A stretch of DNA of 64,000 bases from Bradysia coprophila (taxonomy: Eukaryota; Arthropoda; Insecta; Diptera; Sciaridae), in contig NW_023503416.1 in NCBI RefSeq assembly GCF_014529535.1, forward strand, positions 372,001 through 436,000, written 5' to 3'. Of this stretch, positions 1 through 13,584 are shown piece by piece. The number at the start of each line of letters is the position of its first letter. Within the stretch, counting starts at the first letter, position 1. The translations under genes were made by a program, and so were the position numbers. The notes under the pieces are model-generated. The model saw nothing but the letters and a program-made list of their open reading frames with translations, was not told the origin of the DNA and did no database searches.

Positions 1-3000
1 CACCATTTCAATCACATTTATGCTGGAAATAAAATATTTGTTCTGATACTGCGATAACATTTCCAGCGAAAATTTTATTCTTTAAAGACTCATAAAATCG
101 ATTCTTCGATTCTCAAAACACAAATTTAGCATGGTCATTGCCCATCGCCATGGTGTATAAGAATTTCATATATAATAAACGGTTCAAGTGCACGTATGAA
201 GAAACTAGGTCCTATCTTATGGGTGGGTAAGGTCACTTGAATGATGAACTTATCAAAATACATTGAAAGATTCTTTTATTTTATTTTCAAAGATCCATTC
301 TTTAAATTAGATGCAGAAGCCCAAACGAGCTGCAGTTAGTTAAAAACGACCCAAGAAGTGGGGTCTTGTTGTAATAGTCTGTTAGTAAAGTTAGGAAAAA
401 GAATGCATGTTGCAGGTAATCATTAATATAGTTATCAGTTATCAGCCAGGAAAAAAATCTTTCGGAAATGAACTCCCAGAACTTTAGATCGATTTTGTTC
501 ATCTGTGAACCAGATCTCATGAATTTGATTCTTCAATGAAGGAAACAAAAAAAATCCAAATCAGCACAACCCAGGTTATCTAGAAAATAAACACAAATTC
601 TTTTAGGAATAAATCTGAGATCATTAATCCGGTATTGTCCAGCTACGAACTTGACCGCCAAAACTGTTGATCGTCGTCGAATTAAAACCAAAAGTTCCAA
701 AATTGGTTTTCTCAACTTTCTCAAGCCATCAAAAAACAGAAATAAAAATCTTTTTAAAAGTTTTTTAAATTACTTAGGTCGATATTGCCCATCTTGGTGT
801 CATCTCGGGTGTCATGAATATTATTCCTCAATTGAAACTTAAAGTTATCGTTCCATCAAGCGTTATAGACATTTCTGTATTTTCATTTTTTTTGCAAGCA
901 TTTCATACAACAGACGTATTTTCTGACGTAAGACCCTTGACTGAATAGTCAAGGGAATAAAACGAAAAGTTTCATCACCAACTCGCAATAAAAGTCATCT
1001 TGCTGTTTTCTGTTACACACAGGACAGTAGGATGTTTGTTAGATCTTAAAAAAAATAATTACCGATAAAAGAAAAATAATGAAAATAATGTGGACCATCG
1101 TGAATCTTAACTCTCAACGCAGACTTTCTGCGTAAAATATGTTTTTCATGTGGCAACGTTATGCTTTAATAAAACGACGTTAAAGATCAATAACTTTGCC
1201 ATTAAATGATCGTTGCTCTTGACTCAAGAGTCTTGAGAGAGTGGTATTATACAGAATTTTACCGAATAAAGGAAAATGATTTTTTTTTATACGACATCAT
1301 TTAAATCGAATTTATTTTTAAGTTCTTGAATGCTTTACATAAGAAGATATTTTTCTTAAAACCGACCGCAATAACCAATGTGACTTACAACATTATGGAA
1401 ATATCTTTGATTATTTAAATTTTTTTTTTTTATTGTCATTCGTACATTCGTTTCGCTACACATGTCTTTTTACACATACAAATTGGCCAGGAAGAATAAT
1501 ATTTTATTTATAATATTTCCATGCTAAAACGCGCTGGAGAATTTTGATTACATTTCATTATAAAAGAGCACATCATTTACCTTTATTTCATAAAAATAAG
1601 GAAAAAAAAAGATTTATAGAATTGTGGGCATCTATATGCATACCTGAGTACATTTTTATTATTATAAATTAAATGTAAAAATACAACATGTACATGATGC
1701 GCCTTACTTCCGACCTTGGCCCTGGTGTATGTTCTGCTCTCATCTTTTATTAGGTATACGTGCCTCGTATTTACAATATTTCTTTTTATTTTTAACTGAT
1801 AAACGAAAACAAAAGTGGATGGAAGACATGAACGACGATTTAATGATGTTTGTAACTGGATTCTCGTTTTATTGCTTAAGATTGAATTGCAATTGATAGG
1901 GTTGGGTATATATACGAAAGACGAAATAAATGCAGTGCGACGAAGGTTTGACTAGGGCTTTCAATATTATCTTGAGTGTGTTGTATTGAAGAGGCTGAGG
2001 TTTTTTCTCTCGTATAAGAACTGGTTCTATAGCAAAGTTGATTGTAAACGTAAATGAAAAGAAATTTATTTTTGCTATGCCGCGATTCAGACAATTTTAA
2101 ACGTTTTGACAAAACGTTTTTGTTTGTAAATTTTGAATTTTACTTTAAAAATACCATTCAAACGAACATATTTCGATCACTATTGAATTCCTATAAGAAC
2201 CTTCTTTGTCGAAAGAAGTCAAAAGCATCTCACAATGATGAGTTCTGTAGGTCAATTCGGTAAACAGAGAGTCAAAGAATAAAGTATATGTGCGCCATAT
2301 AAATTGAAATTTCAAATTTAAAATCACCCAAAGTAGCTTCCAGAACAGAACTTGCCTAGAACGTTTTTTAATGATGATTTGTCATCATCTTGAACGTGAA
2401 CATAACATGCCTGCAAATTGTTTGCTACTTACTTTACATTTTTTAACAAAACGAAAAATAAGAATTCGCCAGACATAAAATAAAAATTGAAAACTGCTAA
2501 GTCCGAACGTTTTTTCCTTTCATTAAGAACCACCTAATCAAAAAAATGACTAATGAAATGAACACGCATTTATTGTAACTTAACTGATCAAGTTTTTGTA
2601 TAGTCATCGTTTAATTTCACTATACCGTGAAAGAATCGTCCAAAATTTTATAATTCATGGTCAAGAGGCGCTTCGTTCAATTCAGCTTATAAAATCTGTT
2701 TACACTGACACATTTGTGCTAATAAGATTTGTAACACATGCTCTGGAAGGTACTCATCAACTGTATTATCTGTACTATAGGGTTATTGACTGGCAAATTG
2801 CATTTTAATATCATCTAACGTTTTTTCGATAAAACCGATGTTATGTGGAGATTTGAGTTGTCTGATAATGTTTGCAAGCCTTTCATCATGCATCTCCAGA
2901 TAGAAACAATTTTTAAATTGCTCTGTAATTATTGTTGCTGATGATGGTTGTAGCTAACAGCTAATATGGATGTGCAACATTTAAAAAAAATGAAATTACA

Positions 3001-6000
3001 ACAACAAGGAGTTACGGTTTCTTTCTTCAATAAATACAAATCGGTTGATTCTAGCTTTTATTTAATTACTCGCATTTTTTTTGATAAAAGTTAAATTAGA
3101 AAAACCCCATCCGATGGCGATGCTTTGTCGAGTCATAAAATCATAATCAAAAATTCAATCGTTCGACAAGTTTCGATTATAGATATTTCTTGAACTTATT
3201 AAATTACTGTGAGCCTCAACAAAATTAAAAAAGGTGCTTGGTAAAATGAAAGACTTTATGAAAGGCGACCCTATCTATTTGTATTAGGTTTGTTCATCGA
3301 TAAGTAATATGATGTTAACTTTTAGATTTTTATTTTCAGTCGATGATGATATTAGCTTAGCTGATGAAACCGGTCGGCAATAAATGTTTACCAGATACAA
3401 TTTAAAATAAATAAAGTTTTTTTGGTTCGCTCCTGTTTAATTGAAGGCAATTGTACCGTGTGTTCCAGTGCCTATATTCGCGAAAATATTTTCACGAATT
3501 TTCTCAAATTTTCACAAAAAAAACTTTTTAGGAAAATTCACAAAAATTTGAGAAAATCGTGAAAATTTGAAAAAATTCGTGAAAATATTTTCGCGAATAT
3601 AGGCACTCGTGTGTTCTGTACACTTTGGATGAGATTTAGTTATTTTCCGAAAAATCATGTTTATGAAAATGATGCTAAAAGAAATGGTTAATCATCTGTT
3701 ACCGACAACAATGACAAAAATATGCGATGAACTTTAGCTGGTGTTCTTTTATATTGCAAAATGTACGTTACAACAACTGAAGTAAAAGATTTTGAATTAA
3801 ACATTAAGCGATAAGATAAACAAAAAAAAGAAGGTTTAATGATTTATCATGTATTCAACTCTTTAATTTTTTCTTAGGATTTTTTGCATTTAATTTTGCA
3901 ATTATTTCAAAAGGCTAACACCTACCAGAAGTAGTAGAATTTTACAGTAGAATTTTTTGCAATACATTTTGAACCTACTTCAAAACTTTGAGCTAAATGC
4001 ATTTTTCAACACGAAAAAGACTTATAAACAGACATTGGAGACTTCCAACCCTCTTGCCAACAATAAATAAAAAATGGAATGAACCCATTTTTTATCAACG
4101 ACAACGACAAAAATAGTGCCTGTGTTAGTGATATGTTAAAACTATTGAAGTAATAGAACTTCAAGCAGAATAGCTAATAGATTTAATATTAAATTGCCAT
4201 ACACTTGCCCTTTGTAAAAATCATCTCTAGCTGTGATAAGCTCAAAACCACATGCATCTTTTCCTATTATTATTTTAACAATTGCGGAAATATATCTGAA
4301 TGTTTTGTAAAAGTATCCGCAATTGCCCACATAATATTTTATAATAATTGTCAATGTTACACCTTACATTTTCGTACATTCCATTTAACAATAGACTTGT
4401 CGTCTCGTCGCCTAAATAATGTTTTACATTTTTCTTGTCGATTTAATTTATTTTATGTAAATCTCATGCAAACAAATTTTTTGCTACCATACACATCACT
4501 CCATTCCAAAACACGTTAATAGCAAAAGAAAATCATCGACTTAAATTTAGGAATATTTTCTCTCGAGGATCCATGTTAACACATAAATACACTTACAACT
4601 GAAAATTTGAATCTAATCCACACAGCAAGAACGTTATGTATAGCACGTCGAAAAATGTATAGATTAAACAAATCACTCAAATAGATTATCACCACCGTAC
4701 AAATTTGCAGCAATATTTTCCAAAATTTACACCTTTTTATTTTCTGATAAATATTGTTTTCAATTCAACGTTCTGATTCTACCTCTCAGAAGGTAGAAAA
4801 TGTAATGGCTAGACTAGGCAGACGGTTTGTAGTGTATATGAATATTTGAATCCATTGCTTGAGTTGTAAGTATAAATTAAAATTAATTCTCGATTCGTTC
4901 ATATAGTGTTAAAATTGTGGTTGGCATTTTTTTTTTCCTCATATTACATGGATGAGAAGCATTTTGGTTTGCATTTTCGGGTTGAATGTCGATGAATATA
5001 TAACATAAAATGTGAGATAAATACATTTATCACATCAAAAGTAAAACGAGTAGATGTCTTACACGACGAATTACACGTAAAAGATCGATATTATATATTC
5101 GCGGGTTATATTTAACAGGCAAGCTGAGAGTTTGTTGGTAAATAAATAAACAAATAAAATTTGAAACAAGAAATGATAAAAGACCTTATATTTTGACAAC
5201 AAGTCAATCGGTTGTGTTATAAAATTTGATTTGAAAATTAATGCAGAAAACAAGAATTTTTATTGCCCTAACGGAGAGAACAACAAACAGACCATTGTGA
5301 CTGATTGAAATTGAAACGCTTATTTGTTATAAATTTAAATAGTTGGACTCACATTTCCGCCACACGTTTAGTAGATTACTTAAATTTTGTTCGGTGATAA
5401 AGCCAAATATCACTCTAAACAATTAGCTAACATTAATGAATTAATAAAAAAATTTACTTCCGTCAAATTTTGACAAAGCACGAACGAATTCACCAGGTAA
5501 TTAGAGGAAAATATGCGAGCGTACACAACGCACATTTGAGTACAAATCCCCGAGAAGATTAATGCACATCAAGGATTAGAATTAGAATTAGCACACGTCT
5601 GTGTAGTGGGTTATTAATGGTGACGAACGAATTTTGCGACAGGAACAGAAGCGGGACAGCGAAGAGATGATTAATAATAACACCGTAAACATTCCACGCT
5701 TTAATTTATTTATCCCTGAAACAATTTGAGTAATTTAGTAAAAAAAAATACATTTAAAAGCGAGCACAAAAGTGGTATTGTAACTACATTAAGCGTGTTT
5801 CAATATACAGTGGATGTTATATACACGCCACTCTTGAATATAGAATATACGAATAACAAGCTTCTGTTCTGAAAGCTTTCGAGTATACACACCAACCCAT
5901 ATTTTCATTGTTTTTAATGCACAACAAATTGGATGCTTTAAAGTTGTTTTGTTGTTTTGAGAAAAAGCGTGTTATATGTCCGCCGGTAATAAATGTTTAT

Positions 6001-8925
6001 CTACCAAGAGAATACACTTTTAGTTTTCCTCTTTATTAGATCACTATCATCATGAACAAGTTCTTAATTATGAAAAAGCTCGATAATTTGATAATGTCAA
6101 CGACCAACTTAATATGCAAAACTTATTTCCATCAGTTGCGAAATGACATGATACGGGCTGTTATATTAGCGAATACATTTGTTTGTTGTCGTTTGTCTTT
6201 TAAATACCATGGTGAGTTTAATTTATATTAATCTTCTTATAATTTCTGCTGTGAAAATATGTGCGTCTATGTGTTTCTGAATGATTCATCAAAAAAGTAA
6301 GTAAAAGCATTAGAAGTTACGCAAATATGAACATGAGTGATTGTAATTGCTGACGAGTTATTTTAATGGGAAGCGGTAAAATTTGGGATAATTTTCTTAA
6401 TGATGCAGACTGTCGAAAGTTTAACTGTGTCTGCGAAAATTCGCAATGTCATTGAAATCCAAAGTTCTGAGAACATAATTTCTGTGAACTTTGGCATCAG
6501 AGTTCTAGGCTTAATAGCAACACACCCAAGCAATACCTTTTTTGGGAATATGTTACTGCTTTTATCAACAAAATTATCTGGTAATTCATTCTAAATCTTC
6601 TACTTCATTTAACTAACTTAGATTTTTTTCATTATAAGTGAGGACTAGTCAGGACATATAACTTACTTTTATCATCGTTGTCTTAACTGATTACTATTCG
6701 CTCATAAAAGGTACTTTCATTGTGATATCGAAAAATCCATGCAATATTCCTCTGCTGTATGTCCAAGGATATTCTTTTTGCATAGCCCAAGTTCAAAGCT
6801 TATGTCAAATAGTTACATGATACGAATAGTTATTTGTTAACCGAGGGAAGAAAATTAGGAAATTTTATTTCGATGGTGCTGTTTGTCGCTAGAGCGTATC
6901 GACGACCACAAGTTACCTGAGAAAATGAAACTTCTATTCTTTCCGAAGTTAACACAACGTCAGGCCTCTCACTCTAAATTTGGACTCCTTATTAAAGAAT
7001 TAAGGAAGTTTTAGCACAAAAATAAGAGAAATCAAAAACTCAAGCAAAACACAGAAGCATAAAATGTGTCGGTTTTCAAAATTCCGTGTGTGTAGTTGAA
7101 ATTAAGGAAAAATAAGAAGAAATTTTTCGATAAAAATCGAATTTATTCTAACATGCAGCAAAATTTTGACCTACCTATCGTTTTTGTAGGGTGGCAGTTT
7201 TCAATCAGTTTTCGATGCGACAAATTTTTTGAAATTTAATACGTACTTACGGCGTGAATTCTTACTTGACCCCACCCTCAAGTTAAAACTTGCTGGATTA
7301 GATTTTGATCTCGTTAACTGCAAAAGCTGTTGTTTGTTTTCCCGTTCGAATTTCGAAAAAATAATAAATTGGTGAAAGTACAAAAGTATAAATTTGAAAG
7401 ACAACAAAAGCCCCCGAAATTTCAGCTAAGGTGAGAAAATTACTATTTAATCGCCTGCATTGTGAAAAAACATGGTCGGCAGTGGCACATCGTAGAAAAT
7501 TCGAATTGGTGTCAAATGAAGGTATTAGTTCGAAATATGTTGTAAAATAAAAATTTGATTGAACGGCTATGCCACTCCTGCCGTGCCAGACAGGCTGAAA
7601 ATTTTGAATCTTTATTTGAAATCAATATTTTAATTTTGACACTAATTTTAATTTTCAACGATGTAATGTGTCATAGACGAGATACGCACTGCCACACATG
7701 AGGGCCCTTCTAGAAATAGATTTTTCCACTGAAACTTCGGAAGCAATTGTTGTGAAAAACGTAGTGTTTAACTCGGGAAAAACATTGAAAATTGCATTTT
7801 CTCGAGTGAATTGTAGTCGAATGAACAAAATGAAATTTCTAACTTTTCTTCTCTCGTTGAACAAATAATAAATAAATTATTTAATTTATTTAATCAAGCC
7901 ATCAATTTTTAAGCTGTTTTTATATGAACTGAGTTTGCTTTTCTTGACCCGTCCAAAACTATATGAGAGACTGTGTAAGAATCTATTACTTCATTTTCAC
8001 AAGATTAAAAAAATCCTTCATTTGTATTACAAGACAGTTTGCTAAAACAGGTCGACGTTACCTCATTATTTATCTTCACAACGCAGTCACGGAAACTTCA
8101 TACTGAAATCAATTTGCCGCGTTTTTTCATATATTTGTCAAAGGTTTTACAAATCCATCAACAACGCTGCATCAACCATAACGTTACCAACTTTACTGTG
8201 CAGAAAAATTTCCCAAACAAAAGACACAAACATATAGTTCGTATCGTGTGCGAATATAAGTATTGTAAACTATATCTTTTATCAGTTATTTAAAAAAATT
8301 GTTATTATATTATGAATATTAATAGTGTCATTGATAACAAAAAATGCGAAAACGTTAATAGTTTGTACGAACATTGGTCTCCATATCACTTAAAAGTTTG
8401 AACTATAAATCAACTCTGTCGCAATCCAATTTGGTGAAAGGTAAAAAAAGGATCTTTATGGCATAACATGATGAAAATCAACAAGTTATATATACCACTC
8501 AACTGCGCGTTGTTTTTGCATGTTTCGTTTCAATTTTGTTGCCGATATTGAACATCAGAATATATTTTATTGTAGTCTGAAACGGTGCGCCAATAATTTC
8601 ATTGAATAGAAATTGAAGGGAATTGCGCGAAATGTATTTATTGACTATCAATAATCATATTATGTTTGCAGATAAGAACTTAATTTAAATACGGGCACCA
8701 CCTGTTTCGTAGGTTTTTTTCTTTCAGTGATTTCATTTAATTATTTCGTTATCTCCTTTTTGTGCGATTATGTTTTACCAATGAATTAGTTTCGCTCAAA
8801 TTCTACAGCAGTTTAACACACATTTTGCGACGATTAATTATTTTTGGCCATTTTCGTTTTCTTTCAGACAGACATTTCTGTAAATTTTATTACGATTCCG
8901 TCGTTGGTTTAATGAGTTCTCGCCT
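1..8925. other. Gene-poor AT-rich region upstream of the G alpha gene
   Basis: I see no recognisable protein, tRNA or rRNA gene in this stretch. Open frames of 60 to 104 codons occur (for example 4205-4519 on + and 4142-4354 on -), but they are rich in F, I, N and K codons, have no family resemblance and overlap each other, as expected of AT-rich noise. The region holds one short inverted-repeat transposon at 3466-3607 and rearranged copies of a dispersed repeat at about 3675-3800 and 4093-4160. A pyrimidine-rich stretch ending in CAG at about 8867 could be the acceptor of a 5' UTR exon of the downstream gene. Confidence 0.6.
3466..3607. mobile_element. Short inverted-repeat transposon (MITE) with target-site duplication
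   Basis: The ends form a near-perfect inverted repeat of about 48 bp, starting AGTGCCTATATTCGCGAAAA and ending with its complement, around a short A/T-rich loop. The flanks carry the same nine bases, CGTGTGTTC, at 3457-3465 and 3608-3616, as expected of a target-site duplication. Eight or nine bases would fit hAT or Mutator-type transposition respectively. There is no coding capacity, so it would depend on a transposase made elsewhere. Confidence 0.8.
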
Positions 8926-10268
8926 ATGGGTGCATGTTTAACGTTAGAACGAGATGAGATCGCTGCCCGGCGACGTAGTGATGAAATCGACAAGCAATTG
9001 GATGCAATGGCCAAAGAACGGCCGAGAATTTTAAAAATTCTCTTACTGGGAGCCGGTGAAAGTGGTTTGTTTCAAGAAAAAAAAGTTCTCCATCGCACCA
9101 TCCAAAAATCTACCCATACCATACCATTTACAGGGAAAAGTACGTTGGTCAAGCAAATGAAAATTATCCACACCGATGGATTTTCCACGAGTGAACTTTG
9201 CGCCTTCCGACCGACCGTGCTGGACAACTTATTGGCTTCGATGAAATATGTCTTGACGGGAATGGGCTTACTTCGCATCAACTTAGAACATCAGTCCAAC
9301 AAACGTTATGCCGAAGCAGTCCTTTCTAGTCCCAGTTGCTTTGATATGGAATTTAAGATTGTCGATAGTGTGCGCAGTGCATTGAAAGTTTTGTGGAAAG
9401 ATCGCGGAGTGCGAATGGCAGTCGTTAGAGGTTACGACTATGAACTGAATGATTCGGCGCTTTAGTGAGTTTTATTACGAAAAAAGCTTTAAATTTTCTA
9501 AGATTTTAGCTAACGGTCTGTTATGCTCTTAACAGTTTGTTTGAAAATATGGAACGAATTTGCGACGAAAAATATGTTCCAACACCAACGGATGTCCTGA
9601 GAGCTCGAGTTCGCACTAACGGAATTATAGAAACCAATTTTCGTGTTAATGACACCATAATCAGGTAACCGTTTCAGTACCGAATAAAAACGATTCCAAT
9701 GCAATACGCTCAATGTTTTCAGCATGTATGATGTCGGAGGACAACGTTCTCAACGTCGCAAGTGGGTGTATTGCTTTGAAGATGTGCGTGCCGTTTTATT
9801 TGTGGTCGCATTAAGCGGCTACGATATGACGCTACTGGAAGATGGTACCGTCAATCGATTAGAGGAAAGCCTAAATTTATTTGAGCAAATCGTCAACAAT
9901 CGTTGGTTCAAAGAGGCCTCATTCGTTTTATTTCTGAACAAATTGGATTTGTTTAGAGAGAAAATTATGTCGTCCACGCGTCACTTGAGACTATTCTTTC
10001 CCGAGTATTCTGGTAACAATTAAAAAAGCTCAAGGAGACCCGTATGTGAAACTGAGAAATAATTGTTTTGTTTGCAGGAAAAGACAAAAACATCGACGAA
10101 GCGGCACTATTTATTCAAAATAAATTTTTACAACGAAACCACAACGCACGAAAGGTGATCTGTCCACATTTTACAACAGCAACTGATACAGCGAATATTC
10201 AAACTGTTTTTCAAGTTGTCATGGAAACTGTTATCAAGGAAAATCTCGGTAATGTTACGCTTTTGTAA
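8926..10268 (+). CDS. Heterotrimeric G protein alpha subunit, atypical class
   Basis: This is a membrane-bound GTPase that couples seven-helix receptors to effectors. Exons: 8926-9064, 9134-9464, 9536-9664, 9723-10012, 10078-10268, giving 359 residues, the usual family length. All guanine-binding motifs are present: GAGESGKST (P-loop, split by intron 1), RVRTNG (switch I with the catalytic Arg and Mg-binding Thr), DVGGQR (switch II with the catalytic Gln), NKLD and TTATDT. The start MGAC gives Gly2 and Cys4 for likely myristoylation and palmitoylation. The C-terminus, NVTLL, lacks the Cys at -4 of Gi/Go proteins, so pertussis toxin should not modify it. The N-terminal helix looks partly like G12/13 and switch I like Gi/Gq, so the class is unclear. 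An insect-specific Gaf-like class is possible, but I could not confirm it. Confidence 0.93.
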
Positions 10269-10548
10269 GTTGTGTAATTTTAGGCCAGGCACTTAGCACT
10301 TAGTTTAGCTGTGTAATGTGAGTCTTAAAATTTTGATTTTGATTTGAAACTGTAATGTATACAAATGTAAAATTATCGTGCGGTCATGGTTCCTTACCGT
10401 TAACCAGAGCCTAACATTCAGAAAATGATTTTGTTAAATTCAGTGAAATGCTGTCGAAATGGTCGCTAGGTTTAGCGATGTAACTAGGGGGTAAGCATCG
10501 AGTCGAGTGTATTCATTCATTTTACCTAAATAACATTAAGTTTTTGAT

Positions 10549-10681
10549 CAGCGCACTTCAAGCATGAGTGGCACTCGAAATAGATTAGTGAAATTGGACA
10601 GAATTTGCATAAAACTTTTCATATAAAATAGTACTAGGTTTGACAGCTGTTATTTAAAGCACTTTTGCTTGAAATGTGTTG
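10549..10681. mobile_element. Degenerate MITE, same family as the one at 11247
   Basis: The left end has GCGCACTTCAAGCA followed by AGTG, and the right end the inverted form CACTTTTGCTTGAA followed by ATGTG. These are the termini of the better preserved copy at 11247-11408. A weak flanking duplication, TTTGAT on both sides, may be the target site. If the AATAAA at 10775 is used, this copy lies in the 3' UTR of the G alpha mRNA. Confidence 0.55.
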
Positions 10682-11246
10682 GTTTGATTCGAAATATTTT
10701 ACTTCATTAGTTTCAACATATAATCTATATTAGCCAGGTCGCTTATTTTTGTGGTTGCAATGGTTAACAGATGGAATAAACTATCTGTAAAAGATTAAAT
10801 AGAAAGAGAACACCTTCAAGAACCCTTGAGTTACGGGTGAAGCGATCGATCCTTTCATGGACTGTCATTCATCTGTTGTAGACACCGATGTTAAAACTAA
10901 ACGACGATCTCAGGCGTGTCAAGCAAAGAAAAATTGGAAGAGATTGTATTGCACGTCGGAAACGTATTTTAAACTTCGTTCTCAGTTCTTATTTAGTGGA
11001 AGGCATGTTAAAAGAAATGAAGTAAAAGATTTCGCATTAATATCTTGAAAACTGTTCTATCAAAAGACTGTGGCCGACTGTGGCAGTCGAATGAAAGTGG
11101 AAATTTTCTAAAGTCCTCAGTTCAGGTCAAACTCTACCAGTTGATACAATCAATAAGGGTAGTAACAGATCTCCATTCGGTTGCGAAACAAAATGAGAAA
11201 CACCACAGCAGAATCATGACCGAATAGCGAACGTTATGATATGCTG

Positions 11247-11408
11247 CAACGCACTTCAAGCAAAAGTGCTATTAACGACAGCTGCCAAATAGAGTAATAT
11301 TTTGTATGCAATTTTATCCCCACTCTTTTTACAGTGTAAAATTTTGTATGTAGCACTGTCAAGTTTCAGTACCCTATTTAGAGTACCACTTTTGCTTGAA
11401 GTGCGTTG
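11247..11408. mobile_element. MITE with ~22-bp terminal inverted repeats and 7-bp target duplication
   Basis: The terminal inverted repeat is CAACGCACTTCAAGCAAAAG at the left and its complement at the right. The flanks repeat TATGCTG at 11240-11246 and 11409-11415. The 160-bp interior has no coding capacity. Confidence 0.75.
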
Positions 11409-12280
11409 TATGCTGTTATTTTTCATTTTCAGAAATCATTTTTGGTTAAGTTAACGTTGTTAGAAAATCGAATTTTCTTTAGCTCTCTTCAATCAATACA
11501 GAAATTCAGCGGTAATCCTCTTCTCTTAGATCCAATATTTGAAATTTATTACTGATATGAGGATCAAATGATTCATACAGACTAGTTTCGTTAAAATTTT
11601 CTTTTTTAAATTCGTTTACTGGAAGAACTTATGCAAAAAAATGACTTGTTGGATGCATTATAGGTTGTGGTTGTAAGAAAAAAACGTTTATTTGAATCTT
11701 ATGAAAACAGGTCTTCTTGAGTATCATACATAGGCTTCCCTTGTTAGGTTTCCTTTACTTTCCGTAGGACTGTAGACAATGTAAAATTTTCCAATGATTA
11801 AATCTCGGTGAATAATGTTGACAATCGTAATTACAAAATACGTAGCCATAAAATGAGACTTTACATAATATGCGTGGATGCTATTCACCAAAAGAACCGA
11901 AATGACAGACAAAAAAAATCGGTTCTCCTTCTGACTTAACTTAATGATAATCAAAAAAAAAATTGTGTCAACTAATTTATTATATCGATAATTCAAAAAT
12001 ATATGAAGAAAATGTTAAGCTAAAATTTCTAGATCTCAAATTTATTTATATAAAAAAAAAATTATTGTGATCCTTGCAAATATATTTTTTAATAAATCAA
12101 AAGAAAAACATTTTTATGGTCAAAAATTGAACAATAAAATTTTAATGAGAAAGTTTAAATCCTGCCTGTTATTAAATAACAAAGTTAATAAGAAGTGTGA
12201 ACGTTAGACTATCGATTTTCTCCTTCCAATACAAATCATAAAATTCAAAACGAAATTCAACGAAAGAATTCTTTTCTTTA

Positions 12281-12460
12281 ATGAATTTTAACTGCCTCAG
12301 ACCATTCAAGAAGGAGAACACTGCCGAAGGCACCTTTAAACCACAGAGCAGGGTTTTGTTAAAGATAAATTTCAGCGGTGAAAACGGCACAAAAGATATC
12401 ACTTGTCTTGTCACTGAGCCGAAGCCGAAAGGTGACAAAATTCTGGAATTTATGGATTAA
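12281..12460 (+). CDS. Possible small coding exon or gene remnant, 59 codons
   Basis: An ATG-started frame of 59 codons ends in TAA. Its composition is not that of the AT-rich surroundings: it uses many GC-ended codons and encodes a mixed sequence with KPQSRVLLKINFSGENGTKD and DITCLVTEPKPKGDKILEF. I do not recognise the family. The frame stays open a little upstream of the ATG, so it could be a terminal exon or a decayed gene piece. An 88-codon frame on the opposite strand (12172-12438) overlaps it but looks less protein-like. No promoter or splice partner could be assigned. Confidence 0.3.
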   Translation: MNFNCLRPFKKENTAEGTFKPQSRVLLKINFSGENGTKDITCLVTEPKPKGDKILEFMD

Positions 12461-13584
12461 ATGGAATAAATAGACTTGATTTTGATGCAACTACATAACA
12501 CAACTCATAATAAAATGCCAAAAAGCTAAAAGTCGCACTTTCAGGACTTACGATGCGGTTGAATGAATTTGAATTGAGCATTTGGATGCACTTTTGATAT
12601 TTTTGGATATTATTAGTCACCTCGGAGCCCGGAACAAGGTTCCTCAGAATATTTTGATTTTCTTCTCCACCATCGGTGGCAGAGGAACACAGGCCATATT
12701 GTCTACAAGGTGGTTAAAAGTTGGTTGGGGTTGGATTCGGTACAAAAAATCGGTCCCATGAGTGCAAGAGAAGCCTGTAGAGACTCGATAAAGATTAAAA
12801 AACATAAGTTTCAAAAGGTCATAGAGGCGTGAATATTGGATATTTGAGGGATAGGCGTGAATACTGGATACTTGACGGATCCAATGGTTGTAGCAGAGAC
12901 ATGTCTTCTATATGGGAAAATGTACATCCCTTTGTTACCAATTTTTTTGTAATTGTATGACGTTTCGCATACTTGACATATGAAAACATTTTTATATTGT
13001 AACGTAGCAGCAATACGAAAAGTGAAATTAATTAAATAAAAATAATTTATTTCGGTAAAATAATTCCAGAAACGTGTTCATATGAGGTTTTTGCACTTGT
13101 GAGCATGTAAATTACTTCTCGAAAGTTTTTGTGTTAGTCATGATTTGTCGCTTTGCGTCAACCTCACACATGAAAGTGTCGATTTTGTAACGTAGCAGCA
13201 CAACAATTTTGGTGTGATTCTCTATAAAAATTGATTAAATTTATTATTATTTTTCCAAATAATAACAGATCTACTAATACTCTACAGAATCTAGTAAAAA
13301 ATTAGATACCATTCCCTCTCAGTTTCTCAATAATCGAAGAAGTTTAACAGAAAATGTCATTTTTAGATCACATACATTTTCCCATAAAAAAAAATATTGG
13401 AGACCATCTACGTAGCGGACGACAGTAACTCAAAGTTTTTCCCTAATATTTGGTCTAAGTGTCACTTGAAACACAGTTACGTCATTTTTTCTTAATTAAC
13501 CTGTCACAAACGGCAAGCATGTTAACAGTGTTACTAACCAAACTACTTCATTTGATCGAAGATTTTCAGAAATTGATTTCAGAA

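Noticed and set aside
4205-4519. 104-codon plus-strand frame
   Set aside because: AT-driven composition (many F, C, N, Y), overlapped by an equally long frame on the other strand and near repeat copies; nothing supports a gene.
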